From positions 1 to 44,978 of the forward strand of contig JAEEJK010000119.1 in the NCBI GenBank assembly GCA_016281815.1: DNA of 44,978 bases, given 5' to 3'. The notes below the pieces were generated by a model. That model was not told where the DNA came from, ran no database searches, and saw only the letters and a program-made list of their open reading frames with translations. Below are positions 16,123-23,626 of this stretch, piece by piece (position 1 is the stretch's first letter; each line of letters opens with the position of its first letter). The stretch comes from Prevotella sp. (GTDB lineage Bacteria; Bacteroidota; Bacteroidia; Bacteroidales; Bacteroidaceae). The translations under genes and the position numbers were made by a program.

Positions 16123-18901
16123 TCTTTTCTGTGTTAACCTGAAAAACGTTGAGTTTGCGTTTACGCGCCTCCTCGATGGAGAGGATTTGCTCTTGTGTAT
16201 TCTGATAACCGTCGCGGAGCCGCTCGTAGTCATCGTTGAGTTGCCGCTCCAGCGACTTCCTGCTCTGGGTGTCTAGCAGCATCGCTGCTGCCCGTGCATT
16301 CTGCGACGCATCCTTCATCCAGACCACCGGTCCGCCATAGACAGGGGCAATCTTCAGTGCCACATGGAGTTCGCTGGTGGTGGCCCCACCGATCATGATG
16401 GGGATGTGCAGTCCGGCGCGCCGAAGTTCTTCTGCCACATTGACCATCTCCTCCAGACTGGGTGTGATGAGTCCGCTCAGTCCGATGAGATCAACTTTCT
16501 CCTCGACTGCTTTTCTGACAATCTGCTCGGCAGGCACCATCACGCCCATGTCGATGACCTCATAGTTGTTGCAGGCCATGACTACCGACACGATATTCTT
16601 ACCGATGTCGTGCACATCGCCTTTGACGGTAGCGAGCAGTATCTTCCCCGCTTTGGTGGTGCTGCCCTCTCGCTGGGTTTCGATCACTGGTTGCAGATAG
16701 GCCACAGCCTGCTTCATGGTGCGTGCCGTCTTGACCACCTGTGGCAGGAACATTTTTCCTGCACCAAACAGTTCGCCCACGAGATTCATGCCCTCCATCA
16801 GCGGTCCTTCGATGATGTCCACTGCCTTGGGATATTTCTTCAGCGCCTCATCGAGGTCTGCCGGCAGATAGTCGCCGATACCTCTCCTGAGTGCCTGTAT
16901 GAGCCTTTGCTCCACATCCGCTTTCCTCCACTCATCCTCCGTGGCGGTCTTTTCTGTGACGGCAGTGCCTCCAGCCTTCTCCGCCTCCGCTTTCTGCCTG
17001 ATCTCTCCGGCCAAGGTGATAAGGGCCGCGGATGGGTTGTCGCCCCTGCACAAGATGGCATCCTCTATCACCTTCAGTTGCTCTTTCGGGATGTCGTCGT
17101 AGGCCACCTTCGAGGCGGGGTTGACGATGCCGAAGTCCATACCCTGACTGATGGCATGGTAGAGGAAGACGGCATGCATGGCCTCACGGATATAGTTGTT
17201 GCCACGGAAGGCGAAAGACAGGTTGCTCACACCTCCGCTGATGTGTACGCCGGGCAAGTGATTTTTTATCCATGCGCAGGTGCGGATGAAATCGGCTGCG
17301 TAAGCGTCGTGCTCCTCCATACCCGTGGCGATGGCGAGCACGTTGGGGTCGATGATGATGTCCGATGCCTGGAATCCAGCCAACTCGGTGAGAAGTCGGG
17401 TTGCCCGCTCCGCTATCTGGGTTCTTCTCTCGAAGGAGGTAGCCTGTCCCTGTTCGTCGAAGCACATCACGACAACGGCGGCTCCAAACCGCCTGATGGT
17501 ACGGGCATGGCTGAGGAACACTTCCTCTCCTTCCTTGAGCGAGATGGAGTTGACGATGCACTTGCCCTGCACGCATTTGAGCGCTGCCTCGATGACGTTC
17601 CAGTCTGAGGAGTCGATCATCACCGGCACGCGGGCGATATCTGGTTCGGATGCCACAATGTTGAGGAAGTGGGTCATCTCGGATTTCGCGTCGAGCAAGC
17701 CGTCGTCCATGTTGATATCGATGACGAGGGCCCCATCGGCCACCTGCTTGCGGGTGATGCCCAGTGCCTCGTTGTATTTCTTCTCACTGATGAGTCTCAG
17801 AAATTTGCGCGAGCCTGCCACGTTGCAACGCTCACCCACATTGACGAATCCCACCTCGGGAGTCAGCGCCAGGGCGTCGAGACCACTCAGGGTCAGGATG
17901 CCTGACGGTGTTTTGGGCACGTGCGGCACTTTCCCCTCTGCCCGCTGGGCGAAAAGTCGGATGAAATCCTCGTCGGTACCGCAGCAACCGCCGATGATGT
18001 TGACCAATTGCTCGTCCATCAACTGCTCCATCTGTGGCGCCATGGTCTCTGCCGTCTCGTCATAGAGGCCCATGGAGTTGGGCAGACCGGCATTGGGATG
18101 GGCTGAGATGTAACAGGTGGCCTTGTCGGCGAGGTCGCGCAGGAAAGGTTTCATCTGCGTCACCCCAAAAGAACAATTGAGACCGACAGAAAGGATGTCG
18201 TAACTGCTGACACTTGCCAAAAAAGCATCGAGGGTCTGTCCGCTCAGCGTGCGCCCAGCCAGGTCGCTGATGGTCACCGACAGCATGATGGGCAACTGCC
18301 TGTCGGCATCTGCCATCGCCTGCATGGCAGCATCTATCGCGGCTTTGGCGTTGATGGTGTCAAAAATGGTTTCTATGAGGAAGACATCGACACCGCCCTC
18401 GATGAGCGCCGAAGCCTGCTCGACGTATGCCTCTCGGAGCGTGTCGTAATCGATGGCACGCGCCGCCGGGTCTGACACGTCGGGACTCATCGAACAGGTC
18501 TTGTTCGTTGGACCGACGGAGCCAGCCACCCATCTGGGATGTTCTGGGGTGGCATATTCATCGGCAGCCTTGCGTGCCAGGCGTGCTCCTTCGAGGGCCA
18601 TCAGCCGACTGAAATCCTCCAGATGATAGTCGGCCTGGGAAATGCGTTGCGAACTGAAGGTATTGGTGGTGATGATGTCGGCTCCTGCCTCCAGATACTT
18701 GCGGTGAATATCGCCGACCACATCTGGGCGGGTAAGATTGAGCACATCGTGGTTGCCCTTGATGAGCATGTGGTTGTCGCGGAACATGTAACCATGGTAG
18801 TCCGCCTCACTGAGAGAATAGCGCTGAAGACGGGTGCCCATCGCTCCGTCGAGGATGACGATGCGCCGCCTTAATGTCTCCTGTAGTGTCATCTTTCCCA
18901 C
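16115..18901 (-). CDS. metH: Cobalamin-dependent methionine synthase, short form
   Basis: MetH moves a methyl group from 5-methyltetrahydrofolate to homocysteine through cobalamin. The 928-aa protein holds the homocysteine-binding domain (zinc ligands Cys243 in LNCSFG and Cys306-Cys307 in GGCCGT) and the pterin-binding domain (from FVNVGERCNVAGS, about residue 352). The cobalamin cap and binding domains follow, with axial ligand His764 in GDVHDIG. It ends soon after the cobalamin domain, so the S-adenosylmethionine-dependent reactivation domain of the roughly 1,230-aa E. coli enzyme is absent. A separate reactivation protein would be needed. The gene lies 9 nt after smpB. I saw no cobalamin riboswitch. 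Confidence 0.93.
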   Translation of the reverse strand: MGKMTLQETLRRRIVILDGAMGTRLQRYSLSEADYHGYMFRDNHMLIKGNHDVLNLTRPDVVGDIHRKYLEAGADIITTNTFSSQRISQADYHLEDFSRLMALEGARLARKAADEYATPEHPRWVAGSVGPTNKTCSMSPDVSDPAARAIDYDTLREAYVEQASALIEGGVDVFLIETIFDTINAKAAIDAAMQAMADADRQLPIMLSVTISDLAGRTLSGQTLDAFLASVSSYDILSVGLNCSFGVTQMKPFLRDLADKATCYISAHPNAGLPNSMGLYDETAETMAPQMEQLMDEQLVNIIGGCCGTDEDFIRLFAQRAEGKVPHVPKTPSGILTLSGLDALALTPEVGFVNVGERCNVAGSRKFLRLISEKKYNEALGITRKQVADGALVIDINMDDGLLDAKSEMTHFLNIVASEPDIARVPVMIDSSDWNVIEAALKCVQGKCIVNSISLKEGEEVFLSHARTIRRFGAAVVVMCFDEQGQATSFERRTQIAERATRLLTELAGFQASDIIIDPNVLAIATGMEEHDAYAADFIRTCAWIKNHLPGVHISGGVSNLSFAFRGNNYIREAMHAVFLYHAISQGMDFGIVNPASKVAYDDIPKEQLKVIEDAILCRGDNPSAALITLAGEIRQKAEAEKAGGTAVTEKTATEDEWRKADVEQRLIQALRRGIGDYLPADLDEALKKYPKAVDIIEGPLMEGMNLVGELFGAGKMFLPQVVKTARTMKQAVAYLQPVIETQREGSTTKAGKILLATVKGDVHDIGKNIVSVVMACNNYEVIDMGVMVPAEQIVRKAVEEKVDLIGLSGLITPSLEEMVNVAEELRRAGLHIPIMIGGATTSELHVALKIAPVYGGPVVWMKDASQNARAAAMLLDTQSRKSLERQLNDDYERLRDGYQNTQEQILSIEEARKRKLNVFQVNTEKND

Positions 18902-18910
18902 GCCTGTGTA

Positions 18911-19390
18911 TCAGTATATTTTCTTTGCCCTGTCCATCTCCCTGCGGTCCTCCTTCTCCTTCAGGGTCTGGCGTTTGTCATACAGTTTCTTGCCCCTGGC
19001 CAGGGCGATGTCCACCTTGGCCCTTCCGTGCTCATCGATGAACACCAATATGGGGATGATCGTGTATCCGGGTTGCTTGGTTGCCTCTGCCAGACGGTGT
19101 ATCTCGCGTTTGGTGAGCAGGAGTTTCCGGTCGCGGCGCATCTCATGGTTGCTGTAGGAACCATAAAAATAGGGAGAGATGCTCATCCCCTTGACCCACA
19201 TCTCACCATTGATGATGGTGCAGTAGGTATCCACCAGGGATGCCTTGCCCAAACGGATCGACTTGATCTCGGTGCCGGTGAGCACGATACCTGCCATATA
19301 TGTCTCTACGAGAAAATACTCAAAAGAGGCTTTCTTGTTCTTGATCTGCACAGGACTTTTTTTCCTGAGAAGTTGCTGTTCCTTGTTCAT
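18911..19390 (-). CDS. smpB: SsrA-binding protein SmpB
   Basis: SmpB binds tmRNA and brings it to stalled ribosomes in trans-translation. The 159-aa protein has the typical [19 protein letters not shown] start, the [19 protein letters not shown] core, and a basic C-terminal tail ([20 protein letters not shown]) that occupies the mRNA channel in the family. It starts 3 nt after the DMP19-like gene and is followed 9 nt later by metH. Confidence 0.96.
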   Translation of the reverse strand: MNKEQQLLRKKSPVQIKNKKASFEYFLVETYMAGIVLTGTEIKSIRLGKASLVDTYCTIINGEMWVKGMSISPYFYGSYSNHEMRRDRKLLLTKREIHRLAEATKQPGYTIIPILVFIDEHGRAKVDIALARGKKLYDKRQTLKEKEDRREMDRAKKIY

Positions 19391-19393
19391 CTG

Positions 19394-19912
19394 CTATTCT
19401 TTCACGATGGTGACAAACTGGTCGAGGTGCTCATCCAAATAGTAGGCCACGGCATTGGTCCACTCCTCCTCATTCTCCACGAAGTCATCGTCATAGTCGT
19501 CAAACTCAGGATACTGCTCATAAAGGGCCATGAACTCGTCGTCGGTAAGGTCGGCTTCAATGGCCTCATGATGATGGGAGTATGACTTATGCACCTTGTT
19601 GAGCATGCTGGCCAGTCCGTGAATCCCCCAGTTGCGCATCATGCGTGAGAAGGGATTCTTGAAGATGAAACCTCCGTATCCGTCATGGATGAGTTGGATA
19701 AAACCGCCTTCCATCACCTCGTCCCGAAGGATGATATAAGCCAGGAGAGTCACCTGGTCGGCACTCAGTTCTGCCATCGTCTCGGCATTCAGTTCGTCAC
19801 CGATGGAGGCATAGATGGCCTGGACGACCACATCAATAAACGCGTCGAAATCTTTCTCAGCGGCCTCAACCAACTGCTTCTCCCTTACAATCACCTCTTT
19901 CATGTCTGTCAC
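19394..19912 (-). CDS. DMP19 / DUF4375-like protein
   Basis: This 172-aa acidic, mostly helical protein has no signal peptide. The segment IYASIGDELNAETMAELSADQVTLLAYIILRDEVMEGGFIQ (about residues 34-75) and the following GGFIFKNPF match the DMP19/DUF4375 family, whose name comes from a DNA-mimic protein of Neisseria. The stretch near the end is rich in Asp and Glu, which suits a DNA mimic, but the function here is unproven. It opens the operon DMP19-smpB-metH-HAD. Confidence 0.65.
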   Translation of the reverse strand: MTDMKEVIVREKQLVEAAEKDFDAFIDVVVQAIYASIGDELNAETMAELSADQVTLLAYIILRDEVMEGGFIQLIHDGYGGFIFKNPFSRMMRNWGIHGLASMLNKVHKSYSHHHEAIEADLTDDEFMALYEQYPEFDDYDDDFVENEEEWTNAVAYYLDEHLDQFVTIVKE

Positions 19913-19928
19913 TATCCTATTGAGCGTG

Positions 19929-19936
19929 CAAAGTTA
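19929..19936 (-). promoter_or_regulatory. Putative -7 box of the DMP19-smpB-metH operon
   Basis: TAACTTTG on the minus strand fits TAnnTTTG and lies 17 nt before the start codon. No clear TTTG at -33 was found. Confidence 0.5.
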
Positions 19937-19997
19937 CAACTTTTTTTTCACACGCGCAATGATATGTGCAGAATTCAACTTACACAATAGAAAAGAA

Positions 19998-20058
19998 GTG
20001 GTTAAACCATGTAGTTAAACCAAGTAGTTAAAGTAGTTAAGTAGTTAAAGTAGTTAAG
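19998..20058. repeat. AGTAGTTAA-type tandem repeat
   Basis: Imperfect copies of AGTAGTTAA and GTGGTTAAACC follow one another. It is the start of a 0.9-kb gap (19913-20809) that contains no intact gene and is built almost wholly from repeats, listed separately. Confidence 0.7.
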
Positions 20059-20089
20059 CCGTATGATTCGCATGTCGTTTTTCACCCAT

Positions 20090-20196
20090 GACCAGTGATA
20101 CCATCCGAAGCAGAAGTAATCAGGCTCCCCTAAAACCGTCCGAAGCAAGAGTAACCAACTCCCCCTCTAAGATTAGAGGGGGTCAGGGGGCGTTGA
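20090..20196. repeat. Inverted copy of the 75-bp repeat family
   Basis: Two degenerate half-units (each with CCGAAGCA and an AGTAA motif) lead into a perfect 10-bp hairpin CCCCCTCTAA / TTAGAGGGGG (20161-20182) and GGGGGCGTTG. Read on the minus strand it matches the element at 1660-1880 (CAACGCCCCCTG, hairpin, GTTGGTTACTC). It is thus a dispersed repeat in the opposite orientation. Confidence 0.75.
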
Positions 20197-20238
20197 AAAA
20201 CGTTGGAACCATAAATGCAAGAATAATGATAGAATCTT

Positions 20239-20450
20239 CGGACGCGATGCATCGCGTCCCTACCCTCACAACGGCAGATCAAAATGACAGTGCAAACAGT
20301 AGGGACGCAATGCATCGCGTCCGCACCCTCACAACGGCAGATCAAAATGACGGTGCACACAGTAGGGACGCGATGATCGCGTCCGCACCCTCACAACGGC
20401 AGATCAAAATGACGGTGCACACAGTAGGGACGCGATGTATCGCGTCCGCA
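20239..20450. repeat. Tandem array of 62-bp units with GGACGCGAT palindromes
   Basis: Four palindromes of the GGACGCGATGTATCGCGTCC family start near 20239, 20299, 20362 and 20423. The linker between them is nearly constant (it contains CCCTCACAACGGCAGATC and AAAATGACGGTGCACACA). One copy has GCAATGC in the core and one lacks two central bases. Because the linkers repeat too, this is not a CRISPR array. Confidence 0.88.
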
Positions 20451-20520
20451 CAGGCGACAGCCTGTTGCAACCATAGGGATTTGCTTCATGCATGTCCCAA
20501 CTTCCTCCACTGTTTTTTTT

Positions 20521-20782
20521 CAACACAGAGGCGCAGAGATACAGAGTTTTTCAAGTTCCTTTATGGGGGCGATAGAGTGCCTTGGCACTTTTTCTGTTTT
20601 CCTCCCATATCCAATTTGTTTTTCTTTCTTTTTCCTAAGCTAAGCGGTTTTTGATCATCTCTTCTTTTCTTTGACGGATAGGTTTGAACTAGCGGAAGTT
20701 GAGCAAACATATGATTGCCATATAATGGTCCAAATAATTTTCCATTAATACTTTCATCTCTGTGCCTCCGTATCTCTGTGTT
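20521..20782. mobile_element. MITE-like element with CACAGAGGC inverted ends
   Basis: The left end (20521-20546) reads AACACAGAGGCGCAGAGATA followed by CAGAG. The right end (20758-20782) is its inverted, slightly changed copy (CTCTGTGCCTCCGTATCTCT, then GTGTT). About 210 bp without an intact gene lie between. On the minus strand the internal part can be read as a short broken frame containing AIICLLNF, faintly like the C-terminus of GxxExxY proteins, which often sit between such repeats; that reading is weak. No transposase is present. Confidence 0.5.
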
Positions 20783-20809
20783 AAACCATCACTTCACCTC
20801 GATGAACCA

Positions 20810-21292
20810 TCACTTCACCTCGATGAAAGAAGTGGAACCGGCAATCTTGGCACTCTCCATTTTTCCGTCTACTGTGACCGAAGCGGATGCGTTAAGGACA
20901 CGCACTTCGTATCTTCCCTTGCTCACACCCCCGTTGCCAGCCAGAGGTATCCGCATGATGACACCCTCACTACTTACAATCTTCTTTCCCGACATGGAGA
21001 ACACCACGATGCGGTATTTTCCGCTGGGCAGTTTCCTGCACATCACCGTCAGATCCTCCAGCCGCTCGGTTACAGCGGGGGCGACATCCCCTCTCCCATT
21101 ATCTGTGAAAGAGAATCCGTCAGGCAAAGCCAAGTCCAACTGAAAGCCATTGACTTCCGCATCATTGTTCATACTGATCACCAACTCATTTTTCTCTCCC
21201 CATGCCAGATTGCCCACAGTGACAACAACTTCTGCTGCAAAAGACTGCAGTTGCATGAAGGCCAACAGAAATAATATCAGATATTTGCGCAT
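20810..21292 (-). CDS. Secreted protein, cohesin-like beta fold
   Basis: This 160-aa protein has a signal peptide (cleavage near SFAA, about residue 20). The rest is predicted beta-rich. The pattern VVTVGNLAWGEKNELVISMN, then EVNGFQLDLALPDGFSF and a later YRIVVFSMSGKKI recalls the cohesin-like modules of Bacteroidales surface proteins. Such domains usually occur in larger proteins, so this may be a reduced form. The last codons and stop lie in a 21-bp direct duplication (copies at about 20787 and 20808). Its leader contains a fossil of another gene. Function unknown. Confidence 0.65.
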   Translation of the reverse strand: MRKYLILFLLAFMQLQSFAAEVVVTVGNLAWGEKNELVISMNNDAEVNGFQLDLALPDGFSFTDNGRGDVAPAVTERLEDLTVMCRKLPSGKYRIVVFSMSGKKIVSSEGVIMRIPLAGNGGVSKGRYEVRVLNASASVTVDGKMESAKIAGSTSFIEVK

Positions 21293-21330
21293 TGCTATTT
21301 GTTTTTTATTCTTTTTGTTTTCAAATCCGG

Positions 21331-21417
21331 TTACGCTATCAGGCCCGACTTATCCACATACTTGCTGTTGCGGGAAATCTGAAACCCTGCGTTTCCAATG
21401 TTGATATAAGATCCCAT
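21331..21417 (-). pseudogene. N-terminal fossil of an AAA-ATPase-like (PF09820-type) gene
   Basis: A 28-codon frame encodes MGSYINIGNAGFQ followed by the diagnostic YVDKSGLIA and a stop. This closely resembles the start of the large Bacteroidales family with an AAA-ATPase-like domain and a C-terminal PD-(D/E)XK nuclease, normally about 500-600 aa. All the rest is missing. A TAnnTTTG box precedes its ATG. The remnant now forms the 5' leader of the secreted-protein gene. Confidence 0.6.
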
Positions 21418-21431
21418 CGCACTCTTTTTTG

Positions 21432-21439
21432 CAAATTTA
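21432..21439 (-). promoter_or_regulatory. Putative -7 box upstream of the AAA-ATPase fossil and secreted protein
   Basis: TAAATTTG on the minus strand fits TAnnTTTG and lies 14 nt before the fossil ATG. If active it would give the secreted-protein gene a leader of roughly 140 nt. No convincing -33 element is seen. Confidence 0.4.
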
Positions 21440-21545
21440 GATATAAAATCCGATTTTTCACATCAGTCAGGCAAAGAATTTCACTTTTCTTCTGAAGAAA
21501 AAATAAAATCACGGTTCGCACGGCATAAGAATCCAAATAATTATA

Positions 21546-21553
21546 TAAATTTG
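21546..21553 (+). promoter_or_regulatory. Putative -7 box of the lipoprotein-DUF5103 operon
   Basis: TAAATTTG on the plus strand fits TAnnTTTG, 40 nt before the chosen lipoprotein start. The -33 TTTG is not clear. Confidence 0.45.
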
Positions 21554-21593
21554 CAACAACAAGTGAACCATCACCTTCAAAAAGATGACGCAT

Positions 21594-22325
21594 ATGAAGA
21601 ATTATTTGATTTTGCTCAGCCTTGCTTTATTACTGGCTGGCTGCCACGCAAAAAATGGAAACAAAGCAGAAAGGCAACCTGATGCCACATCGGCTGCAGA
21701 CACCACATTGTCTGCCAAGGATACATCTGCTTCAGAAGACATCACAGGAAACGATGTCTCTGCCAATGAAGATGACATCCTGGATATCAGCGAATTGCCA
21801 TCCACAGCCAAGCGCCAGGACAGTTTTTTCCAACATGCCGTCTATACCAATGAAGAAAGGGTGCTGGAAGACTACGACGGTGCCATTGTCTATTCCATTT
21901 GGTTGGCAGACGAGCGCACCGGCACAGTGCGCAAGATATGCGAGACCAACCCGAAGGCCGAGGCCCAGTGGGATAAGATGCAAGGTGAGAAAGCAGACGG
22001 AGCGAAAGTGGGGCTTAACCAGATTGTAAGTGCAGAAAAGGCATGGATGGCCCCTGGCGACGTAAGCAAGGTGATTGTGGAGGGCTGTCCCGACGGCAGA
22101 AACGAATGGACTTACATCATCGACACCGATGCGAAAACCGCCATACAACTTCCCTCCACAGAAGGAGTGGCTGACCTCGACGCGGAAAAGAAAGAAATCA
22201 TCGCCGCCTCTTATGGCTACCACCCCGAGGGCGGACGCTATTCTTTCATGTGCGCCTATGACACCAATGGCAAATTCCTCCGCATGGCAAGCGGAAAGAT
22301 GTCCTATGACGTAGAAGACGAATAA
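21594..22325 (+). CDS. Lipoprotein of unknown function
   Basis: This 243-aa protein starts MKNYLILLSLALLLAGC, a lipoprotein signal peptide with lipobox LAGC, so it should be anchored in an outer or inner membrane. An ATG three codons upstream (21585) is also possible. A Ser/Thr/Asp/Glu-rich linker follows (about residues 18-65), then a region with ILDISELPST and WLADERTGTVRKICETNPKA that looks like a compact beta domain. I do not recognise a family. It lies 23 nt before the DUF5103 gene and is probably co-transcribed. Confidence 0.8.
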   Translation: MKNYLILLSLALLLAGCHAKNGNKAERQPDATSAADTTLSAKDTSASEDITGNDVSANEDDILDISELPSTAKRQDSFFQHAVYTNEERVLEDYDGAIVYSIWLADERTGTVRKICETNPKAEAQWDKMQGEKADGAKVGLNQIVSAEKAWMAPGDVSKVIVEGCPDGRNEWTYIIDTDAKTAIQLPSTEGVADLDAEKKEIIAASYGYHPEGGRYSFMCAYDTNGKFLRMASGKMSYDVEDE

Positions 22326-22348
22326 CACCCACTAACAAACATCATCCT

Positions 22349-23587
22349 ATGAAGACATACCTTTGGCTCTTCCTGCTGTCTGTGATGCCCATCACGGCCT
22401 TCGCGCAGCGCAATGAAATACTCAACGACCGCATCGCCACCCTGCAGGTGGTGGCCGGTGACGACTGGCTGTCGCCACCAGTGGCTTTCCTCGGCGGCAA
22501 TCCTATCCACATCTCCTTCGACGACCTCACCCATGAGTATCACCGCTACACCTACAAAATAGAGCATTGCGAGGCCGACTGGTCGGTGAGCGACGGACTC
22601 TTTGAGAGCGACTATATCGACGGGTTCACCGAGGGCAACCTGATTGAGGACTCGGAGGAGTCGCTCAACACCAACATGCTCTACACCCACTACCGGCTGA
22701 CGATACCCAACAAGAACTGCAGGCTGAAAATGAGCGGGAACTACAAGTTGACGGTCTATGACGACAACAATGAGGAGGAGCCCATGCTCACCGCCTGCTT
22801 CATGATTGTGGAACCACGTATGGGTGTCTCGATGAATGTCACGACCAACACTGACATCGACGTGAACAACTCCCATCAGCAAGTGAACATGGCGGTCAGT
22901 TACTCCGGCGTGCATGTCACAGATCCCTCCACACAACTTCATACGGTGGTGATGCAGAACGGCCGTTGGGACAACGCCATCGTCAATGCACGTCCGCAGT
23001 ACACGATGAGCGACGGACTACGGTGGGAGCACTGCCGTGACCTCATCTTCGATGCCGGCAACGAATACCATAAATTTGAGGTGCTCGACACCGACCACCC
23101 CACCCTCGGCATCGAACGCATCCGCTGGGACGGAGAGCGGTTCCATGCCTTCGTCTTTGTCGACGAGCCACGGCCCAACTACCTCTATGACGAGGACGCC
23201 GACGGTGCTTTTTATATCCGCAACAGTGACAACGTTGAGAACGACCGCCTGACCGACTATGTGATGGTGCATTTCCAACTGAATTGCCCCAGTCCGGTGG
23301 AGGGCGATGTCTATCTCAACGGTGTGTGGACCAACGACCGGTTCTTGCCAGAATACCTCATGGAGTATGATGAGGCCACCAAGAGTTATCAGGCGGCCAT
23401 CCTGCTCAAGATGGGCTACTACTCCTACCAATATCTGATGGTGGACAGTGAAGGCTATACCAAACTGATGCCCACCGAGGGCAATTTCTTCCAGACGGAA
23501 AACAAATACCAGGCCCTGGTGTATTACCGAGAGCCTGGCGGAAGAACGGATCAACTTGTTGGTTATCAACAAGTGCAGAAGAAATAA
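22349..23587 (+). CDS. DUF5103 secreted protein
   Basis: This 412-aa protein has a signal peptide ending near AFAQ. The start RNEILNDRIATLQVVAGDDWLSPPV and the middle stretch EYHRYTYKIEHCEADW match DUF5103, a Bacteroidetes family of exported beta-rich proteins. The C-terminal part (from about residue 290) looks like an immunoglobulin- or carbohydrate-binding-like fold (VYLNGVWTNDRF, YYSYQYLMVDSEG). Function unknown. It is convergent with the thioredoxin-esterase gene; the 39-nt gap holds TTTCACC-type short repeats. Confidence 0.85.
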   Translation: MKTYLWLFLLSVMPITAFAQRNEILNDRIATLQVVAGDDWLSPPVAFLGGNPIHISFDDLTHEYHRYTYKIEHCEADWSVSDGLFESDYIDGFTEGNLIEDSEESLNTNMLYTHYRLTIPNKNCRLKMSGNYKLTVYDDNNEEEPMLTACFMIVEPRMGVSMNVTTNTDIDVNNSHQQVNMAVSYSGVHVTDPSTQLHTVVMQNGRWDNAIVNARPQYTMSDGLRWEHCRDLIFDAGNEYHKFEVLDTDHPTLGIERIRWDGERFHAFVFVDEPRPNYLYDEDADGAFYIRNSDNVENDRLTDYVMVHFQLNCPSPVEGDVYLNGVWTNDRFLPEYLMEYDEATKSYQAAILLKMGYYSYQYLMVDSEGYTKLMPTEGNFFQTENKYQALVYYREPGGRTDQLVGYQQVQKK

Positions 23588-23626
23588 GGGGTATTCTCTC
23601 ACCTTTCACCTTTCACTTCTCACCCC

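Noticed and set aside
16364..17608. 414-codon open frame on the plus strand
   Set aside because: It is antisense to metH, whose domains are unmistakable; composition is typical of a shadow frame.
18902..19912. Cobalamin or SAM riboswitch controlling metH
   Set aside because: metH lies 9 nt after smpB inside an operon, and no riboswitch-like leader was seen upstream of the operon.
20239..20450. Regularly spaced palindromes that could suggest a CRISPR array
   Set aside because: The sequences between the palindromes are nearly identical, so there are no unique spacers. No cas gene is in the window.
20088..20654. 188-codon plus-strand frame
   Set aside because: It runs through four kinds of intergenic repeat and contains their translated copies; it is not a gene.
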